DNA of 64,000 nt from Pseudomonas trivialis (lineage in GTDB: Bacteria; Pseudomonadota; Gammaproteobacteria; Pseudomonadales; Pseudomonadaceae), in assembly GCF_001439805.1 (NCBI RefSeq), contig NZ_JYLK01000011.1, positions 62,001-126,000 on the forward strand, read 5' to 3'. The position numbers and the translations under genes are program-made. The notes below the pieces were generated by a model, which was not told the origin of the DNA, did not search any database, and worked only from the letters and a program-made list of their open reading frames with translations. Positions 15,666 through 22,355 of this stretch are shown piece by piece. Numbering within the stretch: the first letter of the stretch is position 1; each line of letters begins with the position of its first letter.

Positions 15666-16157
15666 ATGCAGATCATTGTTGAGGATGGGAAGGGCAGGCC
15701 AGACGCGAATAGCTTTGTGCCACTGGAGAAGCTGACCTTCTACCGCGACTACTACGGGTTCCGGATACCTGAAGGTGAGACTGACCAGGTCGAACTGCTG
15801 CTGCGCGCTGCCGCCGACATCAACGTTCGCCAGTGGAAGGGTCGCAAGGCCAATCCTGAGCAGGCAATGGCCTGGCCCCGGCGTGACTGCAAGATCGAAT
15901 ACCAGACGCTGTCCGAGACGTTCGTGCCCTTTGAGCTTGAGTGGGGCCAGGTAAGGCTGGCGGTCGAGCTATATGCCGCCGAGCAGGGCTTCAAGATCGA
16001 AGAGCCAACACATTGCACTGAGTCCAATGGCCGGCGCACGGGGCTCAAGCGCGATAAGCCTGGCTTTCGCATGCGACCGCCGCCGTACGCACCGAGCAGG
16101 ACACAGTTCGCCGATTACCTGATAATGCGAGGATTGCATTTAGTCGCTAAGGAATAG
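15666..16157 (+). CDS. Head completion protein, DnaT-like fold (putative)
   Basis: A 163-residue protein. LEKLTFYRDYYG ... VELLLRAAADINVRQWKGRKANPEQAMAWPRRD followed by VPFELEWGQVRLAVELYA matches the pattern of phage DnaT-like proteins (W-K-G-R-x-x-x-x-x-Q-A-x-A-W-P-R) found in head operons. The C-terminus (SNGRRTGLKRDKPGFRMRPPPYAPSR) is basic. Likely a connector or head completion component. Confidence 0.65.
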   Translation: MQIIVEDGKGRPDANSFVPLEKLTFYRDYYGFRIPEGETDQVELLLRAAADINVRQWKGRKANPEQAMAWPRRDCKIEYQTLSETFVPFELEWGQVRLAVELYAAEQGFKIEEPTHCTESNGRRTGLKRDKPGFRMRPPPYAPSRTQFADYLIMRGLHLVAKE

Positions 16158-16160
16158 CTG

Positions 16161-16757
16161 ATGTTCAAATTGCTGCTTTGGGCATTTCTGCTCTTAGTAT
16201 TCATCACCGTTATTGGCTTCGTTTTTTTGCTCGGGCTCTCTTTTGGCCTCAGCAACAACCGCGACAAGTTCATTACAGAGACCGTGCCTGTCCTATCAAT
16301 GCTTGGCGGATGGGTTGCTGGTATTGGCGCACTGGCAGCAGTTCTCACCACTCTTTGGCTGGCTGATAAGCAACGCAGAGAGGATGTTGAGAGCCTTCGG
16401 GTTTCTGTTCGGTCGGCCATCACCAATACTGGAGAAGAGGGTTGGTTCATTGCCCTCGGGATCACATCAGATGGAAAGCGTCCGGTGAAGGTGACAGGCG
16501 TTTCGGTACAGTCGCCCCATGCGAGAAATTACCTACATATCCACCAATTTTGGCTGGGGAGTCACCCGCTACCAGCGGCGATGACCTATGGCGATAGTAT
16601 TTCCCTGCATTTGACGCCAGGGTTTGACCGGCAGATCAATAGATACGTTGAACAATACTGCCGTGGCAACGCTTCAGGATTGAAATTTGTCGTAAGCACA
16701 ACGTTGCATGAGTTCAATGCCTCCATAGACAAGAATATGCTCACCTTGAGCGACTGA
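16161..16757 (+). CDS. Membrane protein inserted in the head operon
   Basis: A 198-residue protein. Two N-terminal membrane helices (LLLWAFLLLVFITVIGFVFLLGLSF and VLSMLGGWVAGIGALAAVLTTLWL) are followed by a cytoplasmic ~130-residue beta-rich domain (GWFIALGITSDGKRPVKVTGVSV). It is not a typical virion gene, has lower G+C than its neighbours and is followed by a terminator, so it is a moron candidate, possibly active against other phages. That is inference. Confidence 0.7.
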   Translation: MFKLLLWAFLLLVFITVIGFVFLLGLSFGLSNNRDKFITETVPVLSMLGGWVAGIGALAAVLTTLWLADKQRREDVESLRVSVRSAITNTGEEGWFIALGITSDGKRPVKVTGVSVQSPHARNYLHIHQFWLGSHPLPAAMTYGDSISLHLTPGFDRQINRYVEQYCRGNASGLKFVVSTTLHEFNASIDKNMLTLSD

Positions 16758-16779
16758 ACTAAAAACAGATTCATACCAA

Positions 16780-16803
16780 CCTCGGCCATGCCGGGGTTTT
16801 TTT
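16780..16803 (+). terminator. Intrinsic terminator before the scaffold gene
   Basis: CCTCGGC (16780-16786) pairs with GCCGGGG (16790-16796, one G-T pair), followed by T7. It ends the transcript of the inserted membrane gene unless antitermination by the late regulator operates. Confidence 0.75.
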
Positions 16804-16845
16804 ATGCCTGCAAAGCGGGCCGACCAAACCCAAGGGGTGCACCAA

Positions 16846-17586
16846 GTGGCAGACGAAAACCAGATTGATCTTGAAGACCCGGCAGTTCAGACCGCCATTG
16901 CCGCAGCCGTTGAGGCTGCAACCCTGGGCCTCAAGAACAAAAACACCGAGCTGCTTGGCTCGCTACGGACCACTAAAACAGAACTGGACGGCTTCAAGGG
17001 CCAGTTCGAAGGCCTGGACATCGCAGCTGTGAAGGGCCTGCTGACCAAGGTTGGCCAGGATGAGGAAACCAAGCTGATTGCCGAGGGCAAGCTGGACGAG
17101 GTCATCAGTCGCCGCACCGAGCGCCTGCGCACCGACTACGACACCAAGTTGGCCGCCGAGAAGGCCCGTGCTGACAAAGCCGAGCAATTCGCCGCCAAGT
17201 ACAGCGACAAGGTGCTGGCCGATTCCATCCGCGCCGCTGCCATCAAGGCCGGCGCACTCCCCGAGGCTGCCGAGGACATCATCCTGCGCGCCCGGGGCGC
17301 TTTCAAACTCAGTGAAGACGGCGAGGCAATCGCCACTGACCGTGACGGCGAGGTCGTTTACGGGAAGGACGGGAAAACCCCGCTGTCGCCGCTCGAATGG
17401 GCGGAATCACTGCGTGAAACAGCAACACACCTGTGGCCAAGGGCTCAGGGTGCCGGTCCGACCGGCGATCAAGGTGGCAAGGCCACGAAGAAGTTTTCCG
17501 ACATGACCGAAACCGAGCGCACCGCACTTTACAACGCGGACCCGGCGAAATATCGCCAACTGCGCGACGCCACCACACAGGAGTAA
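16846..17586 (+). CDS. Capsid scaffolding protein (putative)
   Basis: 246 residues from GTG 16846, which has AAGGGGTG upstream. An ATG at 16804 lies directly on the terminator T-run without a ribosome site, so the GTG is preferred. The protein is acidic and helical, with a coiled-coil central part (EAATLGLKNKNTELLGSLRTTKTELDGFKGQF ... EKARADKAEQFAAK), and lies right before the capsid gene. This is the layout and composition of phage scaffold proteins. Confidence 0.8.
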   Translation: MADENQIDLEDPAVQTAIAAAVEAATLGLKNKNTELLGSLRTTKTELDGFKGQFEGLDIAAVKGLLTKVGQDEETKLIAEGKLDEVISRRTERLRTDYDTKLAAEKARADKAEQFAAKYSDKVLADSIRAAAIKAGALPEAAEDIILRARGAFKLSEDGEAIATDRDGEVVYGKDGKTPLSPLEWAESLRETATHLWPRAQGAGPTGDQGGKATKKFSDMTETERTALYNADPAKYRQLRDATTQE

Positions 17587-17592
17587 CACACT

Positions 17593-18633
17593 ATGGCGAC
17601 TACTCGCCTTTCCGACGCAGTCATCCCCGAGGTCTATGCCGACTATCAGGCAGAGAATACCCCGGAGAAAACCGCGTTTTTCGAATCCGGCGTTGTTGTA
17701 CGCAACGAGATGCTGGACACCAAAGCCAAGACCGGCGGCCAAGAAATTCAAATTCCGTTCTGGCGCGACCTGGACGCATCGGTTGAGCCAAACGCATCGA
17801 ACGATGATCCGGCGGACATGGCCTCGCCGAATAAGCTGGGTTCTGGCCTACAAAAGGCGCGCATCAGCTATCTCAACCAAGGCTATTCGGCCTCGGATCT
17901 GGTAGTTGAGCTGTCCGGCTCCGATCCGATGCAGCGTATCCGCAATCGATTCGGCACCTACTGGCAGCGCCAGTGGCAGCGCCGCGTGATTGCGTCCGCT
18001 GTGGGCGTGCTCGCCGACAACGTAGCCAATGACGGCGGCGACATGGTCTTCGATGGCAGCGCTGCGCTCTGGTCGCGCAAAGCTTTCACTTCTGCCGTGT
18101 TCACCCTGGGCGATGCCTTCGGCCAGCTTTCGGCAATCGCCGTTCATTCCCTCGCCTACAAGCAGATGGTCGACGCGGATGATATCGACTACATCAAGGA
18201 CAGCCAGGGCAACCTGACCATCCCGACCTTCATGGGTCAGCGTGTAATTGTCGATGACTCCATGCCGGCCATCAGCGCAGGCGATCCGGCCACTATCACC
18301 ACCACTGCGGTGCTATTCGGTGCTGGTGCGTTCGGTTATGGCGAAGGCGACCCTGAGATGCCGGTCGAGATCGAACGCCAGGCGCGGGCCGGCAACGGCG
18401 GAGGCGTTGAGACCTTGTGGGAGCGCAAGACCTGGATCTTGCACCCGTTCGGCTACCAGTTCACTGGTGACGACATCACCAATCGGGCGAACCTGCGCGG
18501 CCGCACTGGCGCGGACACGACCGTTGACGAGTTTTCCCCGTTGCTCGCCGACCTGCGCAAGGCCGCCAACTGGAACCGCGTCGTGGATCGTAAAAACGTC
18601 CCTATCGCGTTCCTGAAAATCAAAGGCGCCTGA
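17593..18633 (+). CDS. Major capsid protein
   Basis: A 346-residue protein. VIPEVYADYQAENTPEKTAFFESGVV, QEIQIPFWRDLD, ARISYLNQGYSASDLVVELSGSDPM and the C-terminal TWILHPFGYQF with DEFSPLLADLRKAANWNRVVD are typical of a family of HK97-like coat proteins that need a separate scaffold. Placed between scaffold and connector genes, and followed by a stable hairpin that may protect this abundant message. Confidence 0.92.
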   Translation: MATTRLSDAVIPEVYADYQAENTPEKTAFFESGVVVRNEMLDTKAKTGGQEIQIPFWRDLDASVEPNASNDDPADMASPNKLGSGLQKARISYLNQGYSASDLVVELSGSDPMQRIRNRFGTYWQRQWQRRVIASAVGVLADNVANDGGDMVFDGSAALWSRKAFTSAVFTLGDAFGQLSAIAVHSLAYKQMVDADDIDYIKDSQGNLTIPTFMGQRVIVDDSMPAISAGDPATITTTAVLFGAGAFGYGEGDPEMPVEIERQARAGNGGGVETLWERKTWILHPFGYQFTGDDITNRANLRGRTGADTTVDEFSPLLADLRKAANWNRVVDRKNVPIAFLKIKGA

Positions 18634-18640
18634 CAAATAA

Positions 18641-18660
18641 GCGAGGGCTTCGGCCCTCGC
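18641..18660 (+). other. Perfect UUCG hairpin after the capsid gene
   Basis: GCGAGGGC and GCCCTCGC (8 bp, no mismatch) close a TTCG tetraloop, with no T-run. Because the stem lacks a U-tract it is more likely an mRNA-stabilising 3' hairpin than a terminator, which would allow high capsid expression while transcription continues. Confidence 0.7.
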
Positions 18661-18677
18661 GATGATGGGAGAACATC

Positions 18678-19040
18678 ATGGAAAACGACGAAATCAAGCC
18701 GGGCGAGCAACTGACGCTTGCCCAGATCAACAGACTGGTCAAGCAGGCACAAGAACAGCAATCTCCGACCCCGGGTTTTGGCCTGCGCGAAGACGGCCCA
18801 ACTGTCGCCGAGTTCATCGCATCGGGTTACAAGGCGAGCAATTACCCACCAGCGGGGTATGCGTCTCGCAGCACCGCCGAGGAAATCGAGGCGGCACTGA
18901 AAGCCGAGAAGGAAACCCCGGAAACCGACCCTCTGAAAATGAAGGTCCCCGAGCTGAAAGAGTGGCTGACCGCGAAGGGCATTACCTTCTACGCGACCGC
19001 CAAGAAAGAAGACCTGCAGGCCTTGGTGCCAGCGGAATAA
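18678..19040 (+). CDS. Head operon protein with HeH/LEM-like C-terminus
   Basis: A 120-residue protein. The C-terminal ~35 residues (KMKVPELKEWLTAKGITFYATAKKEDLQALV) match the HeH/LEM helix-extended-loop-helix domain that phages often add to small head or decoration proteins. The N-terminal half is polar and probably disordered. Ribosome site GGGAGA. Exact structural role unknown. Confidence 0.72.
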   Translation: MENDEIKPGEQLTLAQINRLVKQAQEQQSPTPGFGLREDGPTVAEFIASGYKASNYPPAGYASRSTAEEIEAALKAEKETPETDPLKMKVPELKEWLTAKGITFYATAKKEDLQALVPAE

Positions 19041-19050
19041 GGACAAGCAC

Positions 19051-19428
19051 ATGACCGACTTCATCACCGTTGCCGATGTTGACGCCCAGCTCGGTCCTGG
19101 TTGGGCCGGCACCGGTGATCCGGTCCTTGCTGTAGCCATGGCCAATGCCTGGCTCACGACCAAGATTAAGCGGGCTGTTCCCGATCCGGTCCCGGCCGAG
19201 ATCAAAACAGCCGGCGCCCAGGTTGCCAAAGAGGCGGCGGCGGGCAAGTTGTACACGGCTACGCAGAAGGAAGTGCAGAGCAAGACAGTATCCGCGCAGT
19301 CCGGCACGTCCGTGAGCAAAACGTACGTGGCGGGCTCTACCGATCAGTCGGCCGGCGTCAACTTCGCCCTGGCGCTGCTGACGCCTTGGATCAAGCGCTC
19401 TGGCGTGATGATTCTGAAAAGGATCTGA
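19051..19428 (+). CDS. Head-tail connector protein (putative)
   Basis: A 125-residue protein. The N-terminus (FITVADVDAQLGPGWAGTGDPVLAVAMANAWLTTKI) resembles DnaT-like/gp6-type connector proteins, and the C-terminal ALALLTPWIKRSGVMILKRI is a common ending of that group. Gene order between capsid and tail terminator supports the connector role. Confidence 0.7.
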   Translation: MTDFITVADVDAQLGPGWAGTGDPVLAVAMANAWLTTKIKRAVPDPVPAEIKTAGAQVAKEAAAGKLYTATQKEVQSKTVSAQSGTSVSKTYVAGSTDQSAGVNFALALLTPWIKRSGVMILKRI

Positions 19429-19430
19429 TC

Positions 19431-19823
19431 ATGGGCATGCGCGAAGAAATCCAGGCCGAACTGGCCGAAGCGTTCGACGACCCTGATGGCCTGGCCGATG
19501 CGGTCAAGTCGGTGACGGGCGTGCGCAAGATTGCGGGCGAGTATGACCCTGACCTGGGGGGCGAAACGCCAGACACCACCGTGACGTACTCGGGCCGCGG
19601 CGTTCTGGGCAGCTACCTGTCCAAGGAAATCGACGGCTCCCTCATCCAGACCACCGACAAAAAGCTGCTCGTGCTGCAGAACGAACTGTTCGTGTCCGAG
19701 GCTGGTGTTCCTACAACGGTACCGGCTGCCCCGGCCATTGGCGATATCGTCAACGGACTGCGGGTGATGAATGTGTCAGCCGATCCTGCAGACGCGACGT
19801 GGACGGCACAACTGAGGAAGTGA
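19431..19823 (+). CDS. Head-tail joining protein (putative)
   Basis: A 130-residue protein (ATG 19431; AAAAGGA upstream, seven bases). It has a helical N-terminus (REEIQAELAEAFDDPDGLADAVKSV) and a beta-rich rest with TYSGRGVLGSYLSKEIDG and LLVLQNELFVSEAGVPT. Proteins of this shape act as neck or stopper components; some homologues carry misleading 'glutamate 5-kinase' names in databases. Confidence 0.68.
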   Translation: MGMREEIQAELAEAFDDPDGLADAVKSVTGVRKIAGEYDPDLGGETPDTTVTYSGRGVLGSYLSKEIDGSLIQTTDKKLLVLQNELFVSEAGVPTTVPAAPAIGDIVNGLRVMNVSADPADATWTAQLRK

Positions 19824-19824
19824 C

Positions 19825-20481
19825 ATGGCAAGTAAAGGTGCCGGTCAGTCCGGCAGCTTCGCCCTTAGCCTGGCTGAGTTCGCCGCTCAGACAAGTGAGG
19901 CCATAGACGCCAGCTTGCGCGAGATCATCATCGAGATCGGCAGCAGCCTGATTCGCATGTCTCCTGTGGGCAACCCCGAGATATGGGCGGCGAACGTCGC
20001 GCACCGCCAGGCAAACACTCGGGCAGCTGACGATTACGACTTCAAGGTCGCGGTCCGCAATACGATCATCAACCTGAACGAATCGAACTTCACGAAGGCG
20101 GGAAACCTCAAGCGTGGAGTGAAATACGCCAAGCCTCTGACGAAGACTGAGCGCGACCAGAACTTCAATGTGAACGGGTTGGTTTCCGGCAAAGACTATG
20201 TTGGCGGCCGATTCCGGGCAAACTGGAACCTCTCCATCGGCTCAGCTGACAACAGCATCCGCATTCACCCTGATCCGACAGGAGCCGCAGCGACCGCAAG
20301 ACTGGTGGCTGGCGTGATTGAGTTCAATGCCGGGGAAACCGCTTTCATCGTCAACAATTTGCCCTACGCTATCCCGCTGGAGTTCGGCCATTCAAGCCAA
20401 GCACCGTCAGGAATGGTCCGGGTAACCGTGGCTCGCTTTCAGCAGATCGTGCTGGAGGCCATCAGGAACAACCAGGTATGA
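19825..20481 (+). CDS. Neck/tail completion protein (gp10-like)
   Basis: A 218-residue protein. Features include SLREIIIEIGSSLIRMSPVGNPEIW near the N-terminus, GRFRANWNLSIGSAD centrally, and IVNNLPYAIPLEFGHSSQAPSGMVRVTVARF at the C-terminus. The Y-A-x-x-L-E-F-G-H-S-x-Q-A-P-x-G-M motif is typical of HK97 gp10-type tail completion proteins. Overlaps the next gene by four bases. Confidence 0.82.
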   Translation: MASKGAGQSGSFALSLAEFAAQTSEAIDASLREIIIEIGSSLIRMSPVGNPEIWAANVAHRQANTRAADDYDFKVAVRNTIINLNESNFTKAGNLKRGVKYAKPLTKTERDQNFNVNGLVSGKDYVGGRFRANWNLSIGSADNSIRIHPDPTGAAATARLVAGVIEFNAGETAFIVNNLPYAIPLEFGHSSQAPSGMVRVTVARFQQIVLEAIRNNQV

Positions 20482-20894
20482 GTCACGCAATCATCGCTTC
20501 GATCTACGAGGCAAAGCTCATCGCCTGGAACGCTGCCAGGCCGGAGAAGCTCAAGATCGTTTTCGAGAACACGGCCTACACGCCGGCGGAGGGCGAGACC
20601 TATCTGCGCGCCTTCACCATCCCTGGCGATACCGCAAGCAACACGCTCAGCGGTGATCACCGGCTGTACACCGGCGTGTTTCAGGTCAGCATCATCGCGC
20701 CGGCGGGAAGCGGCAAGACCAAAACCAACCCGATTGTGGCCGAATTGACCTCCCTGTTCCCGCTATACGCCCAAGACACGAAGGCTGCACTCACCGTGGT
20801 AACCATGTCGCCAGTTGACCCTGGGCCAGGCATCACAGGCGATTCAGCCTACACCGTGCCAGTCTCGTTCTTGTACCGAGCCGACACCAACTGA
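20478..20894 (+). CDS. Tail terminator protein (DUF4128-like)
   Basis: A 138-residue protein starting at the ATGA overlap. The pattern I-x-x-x-W-N followed by LRAFTIPGDT, YTGVFQVSIIAPAGSGKTKTNPIVAELTSLFP and a C-terminal YTVPVSFLYRAD is the usual outline of lambda U-like/DUF4128 tail terminators, which cap the tail tube where it meets the head. A strong terminator follows. Confidence 0.8.
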   Translation: MSHAIIASIYEAKLIAWNAARPEKLKIVFENTAYTPAEGETYLRAFTIPGDTASNTLSGDHRLYTGVFQVSIIAPAGSGKTKTNPIVAELTSLFPLYAQDTKAALTVVTMSPVDPGPGITGDSAYTVPVSFLYRADTN

Positions 20895-20918
20895 TCCCGC
20901 CCATTGGGCAACCCCAAG

Positions 20919-20943
20919 AACCCGCCATTGAGCGGGTTTTTTC
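20919..20943 (+). terminator. Intrinsic terminator before the tail tube gene
   Basis: AACCCGC (20919-20925) pairs with GCGGGTT (20932-20938) around a 6-base loop, with a T-run to 20943. The next gene starts 25 bases later. Confidence 0.82.
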
Positions 20944-20967
20944 ATATCTGCAAAGAGGAAATACCCC

Positions 20968-21624
20968 ATGGGCTACAAAATCCCGAACGGCGGCACCTTT
21001 CAGCACGCCGCCACCTACGCTGCGGCTCTGCCGTTTACCGCGCTCAGCAATGCGAGCGAGGCGATCGCCACGGTTGCTGGCGGAACCATTGCTGCGGGCG
21101 ATATCGTCCTGCTCGCCTCTGGCTGGAGCAAACTGGACAGCAAGGTAGTTCGCGTGAAGGCTGCCACGGCAACGGCGATCACCCTGGAAGGCATCGACAC
21201 CACCGATACGCAGATTTACCCGGTTGCAGGTGGCGCAGGTTCCATGCGCAAGATTCTGACCTGGGTTCAGATTCCGCAAATCACCGATGTGGCCTTCTCG
21301 GGTGGCGACCAGAACTACCTGGACGTGGTGTTCCTCGAAAACGACCAGGGCAAGCAGATCCCGACCGACAAGGCTGCTGCCAGCATGACCTTGACCATCG
21401 CGGATGACCCGGCACAGGCCTTCAACGGCGTGCTGATGAAGGCTGACGCCGGCAAGCAGATCGAAGCCGCGCGCCTGAATCTCCCTGGCAACGACATGCT
21501 GCTGTATGGCACTTACACTTCGTTCTCCAAGCAGCCGGCCGTGTCCCGCAGCAACCTCCTGACCCGAACCGTCAGCCTGGCCCTGCAATCCGAGCCGACC
21601 CGATACCTGACTGCAGTGGTGTAA
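20968..21624 (+). CDS. Major tail tube protein
   Basis: A 218-residue protein (GAGGA upstream). It has an Ala/Thr/Gly-rich beta composition and segments such as GSMRKILTWVQIPQITDVAFSGGDQNYLDVVFLEND and SMTLTIADDPAQAFNGVLMKADAGKQ. Lies between tail terminator and tail assembly chaperone, as lambda V does. Confidence 0.85.
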   Translation: MGYKIPNGGTFQHAATYAAALPFTALSNASEAIATVAGGTIAAGDIVLLASGWSKLDSKVVRVKAATATAITLEGIDTTDTQIYPVAGGAGSMRKILTWVQIPQITDVAFSGGDQNYLDVVFLENDQGKQIPTDKAAASMTLTIADDPAQAFNGVLMKADAGKQIEAARLNLPGNDMLLYGTYTSFSKQPAVSRSNLLTRTVSLALQSEPTRYLTAVV

Positions 21625-21627
21625 TTC

Positions 21628-22008
21628 ATGGCCAAGATTCGTATCGCGCAGAACGCCACGTTCACCGCGCCCGTGTTGATCCCGATCGTCGGCAGCACGC
21701 CCGAAAAAGTCGAGTTCACCTTCAAGTACCGCGATCGCGCCGAGCTTGCCGCTCTGTTCGATGAATGGAACGAAAAGCGTAAGAAGGCACAGGCCGCACT
21801 GGGCGATAAGCCGTCTTGGTCGGAAATTGTGGCTGTGGATACCGAGCAGCAAACCCAGCAGATCAAGGACCTGGTGGTCAGCTGGGGTTTCGATGACGAA
21901 TACAGCGACGCCAACATCGTCGCATTCGTGAAGTCCTGCCAGGGTGCCGCCGAGGCTGTCGTTAAGGCTCATGAAGGAGCATACAGCCAGGCCCGACTGG
22001 GAAACTGA
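21628..22008 (+). CDS. Tail assembly chaperone, lambda G-like
   Basis: A 126-residue protein (short form). VEFTFKYRDRAELAALFDEWNEKRKK and the SWGFDDEYSDANIVAFVKSCQGAAEAVVKAHEGAYSQARLGN ending are typical of siphophage tail assembly chaperones. The last three codons, GGA AAC TGA, contain a slippery heptamer so that part of the ribosomes shift to the -1 frame and make the longer G-T protein. Confidence 0.88.
   Translation: MAKIRIAQNATFTAPVLIPIVGSTPEKVEFTFKYRDRAELAALFDEWNEKRKKAQAALGDKPSWSEIVAVDTEQQTQQIKDLVVSWGFDDEYSDANIVAFVKSCQGAAEAVVKAHEGAYSQARLGN
21999..22005 (+). promoter_or_regulatory. Programmed -1 ribosomal frameshift site GGGAAAC
   Basis: The zero frame reads CTG GGA AAC TGA, so the heptamer G-GGA-AAC has the X-XXY-YYZ phase needed for -1 slippage and lies directly before the stop. 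The -1 frame is open from 21975 to 22325. It continues LTDAARAMYSPSVP after the slip. Lambda uses GGGAAAG at the equivalent place. Confidence 0.85.
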
Positions 22009-22328
22009 CAGACGCCGCCCGCGCCATGTACTCGCCGAGCGTGCCCGACGCGATTATCGGGATGTTTGGCCTTGCCCCTGGCGACCTGGTTGAAGAAGTG
22101 GAGGTCTGGCCCTGCAACTGGCCGGCCTTCCTTCTTTTTAACCGAATGTCCACCCAGTGGCGAGCAGGCGCCGGCGGCGCGATCGGTCTCGACTACAGCT
22201 GCATCCGCGACGTGGCCGGATTCCTCGGCATCAAGAAAAAGAAACTCGCTGAAATCTTCCCTGACCTTCAGGTGCTGGAAGGCGAAGCCCTGCGCGTCAT
22301 GGCGGAGGAAAGGGAAAACAGCCCGTAA
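22005..22328 (+). CDS. T extension of the tail assembly chaperone (G-T, DUF1799-like)
   Basis: Expressed by -1 frameshifting from the upstream gene: 126 + 107 residues gives a G-T fusion of about 233 aa spanning 21628-22328. The only internal ATG is at 22026 and lacks a convincing ribosome site. The sequence (PDAIIGMFGLAPGD ... VEVWPCNWPAFLLFNRMSTQWRAGAGGAIGLDY) matches DUF1799 tail proteins. The fusion helps load tube subunits on the tape measure. Confidence 0.82.
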   Translation: MTDAARAMYSPSVPDAIIGMFGLAPGDLVEEVEVWPCNWPAFLLFNRMSTQWRAGAGGAIGLDYSCIRDVAGFLGIKKKKLAEIFPDLQVLEGEALRVMAEERENSP

Positions 22329-22355
22329 CCACGGGCACTTATTCAAGGTGAGTCG

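Noticed and set aside
18641..18660. Terminator after the capsid gene
   Set aside because: The stem is perfect but no T-run follows, so it is listed as a stabilising hairpin instead.
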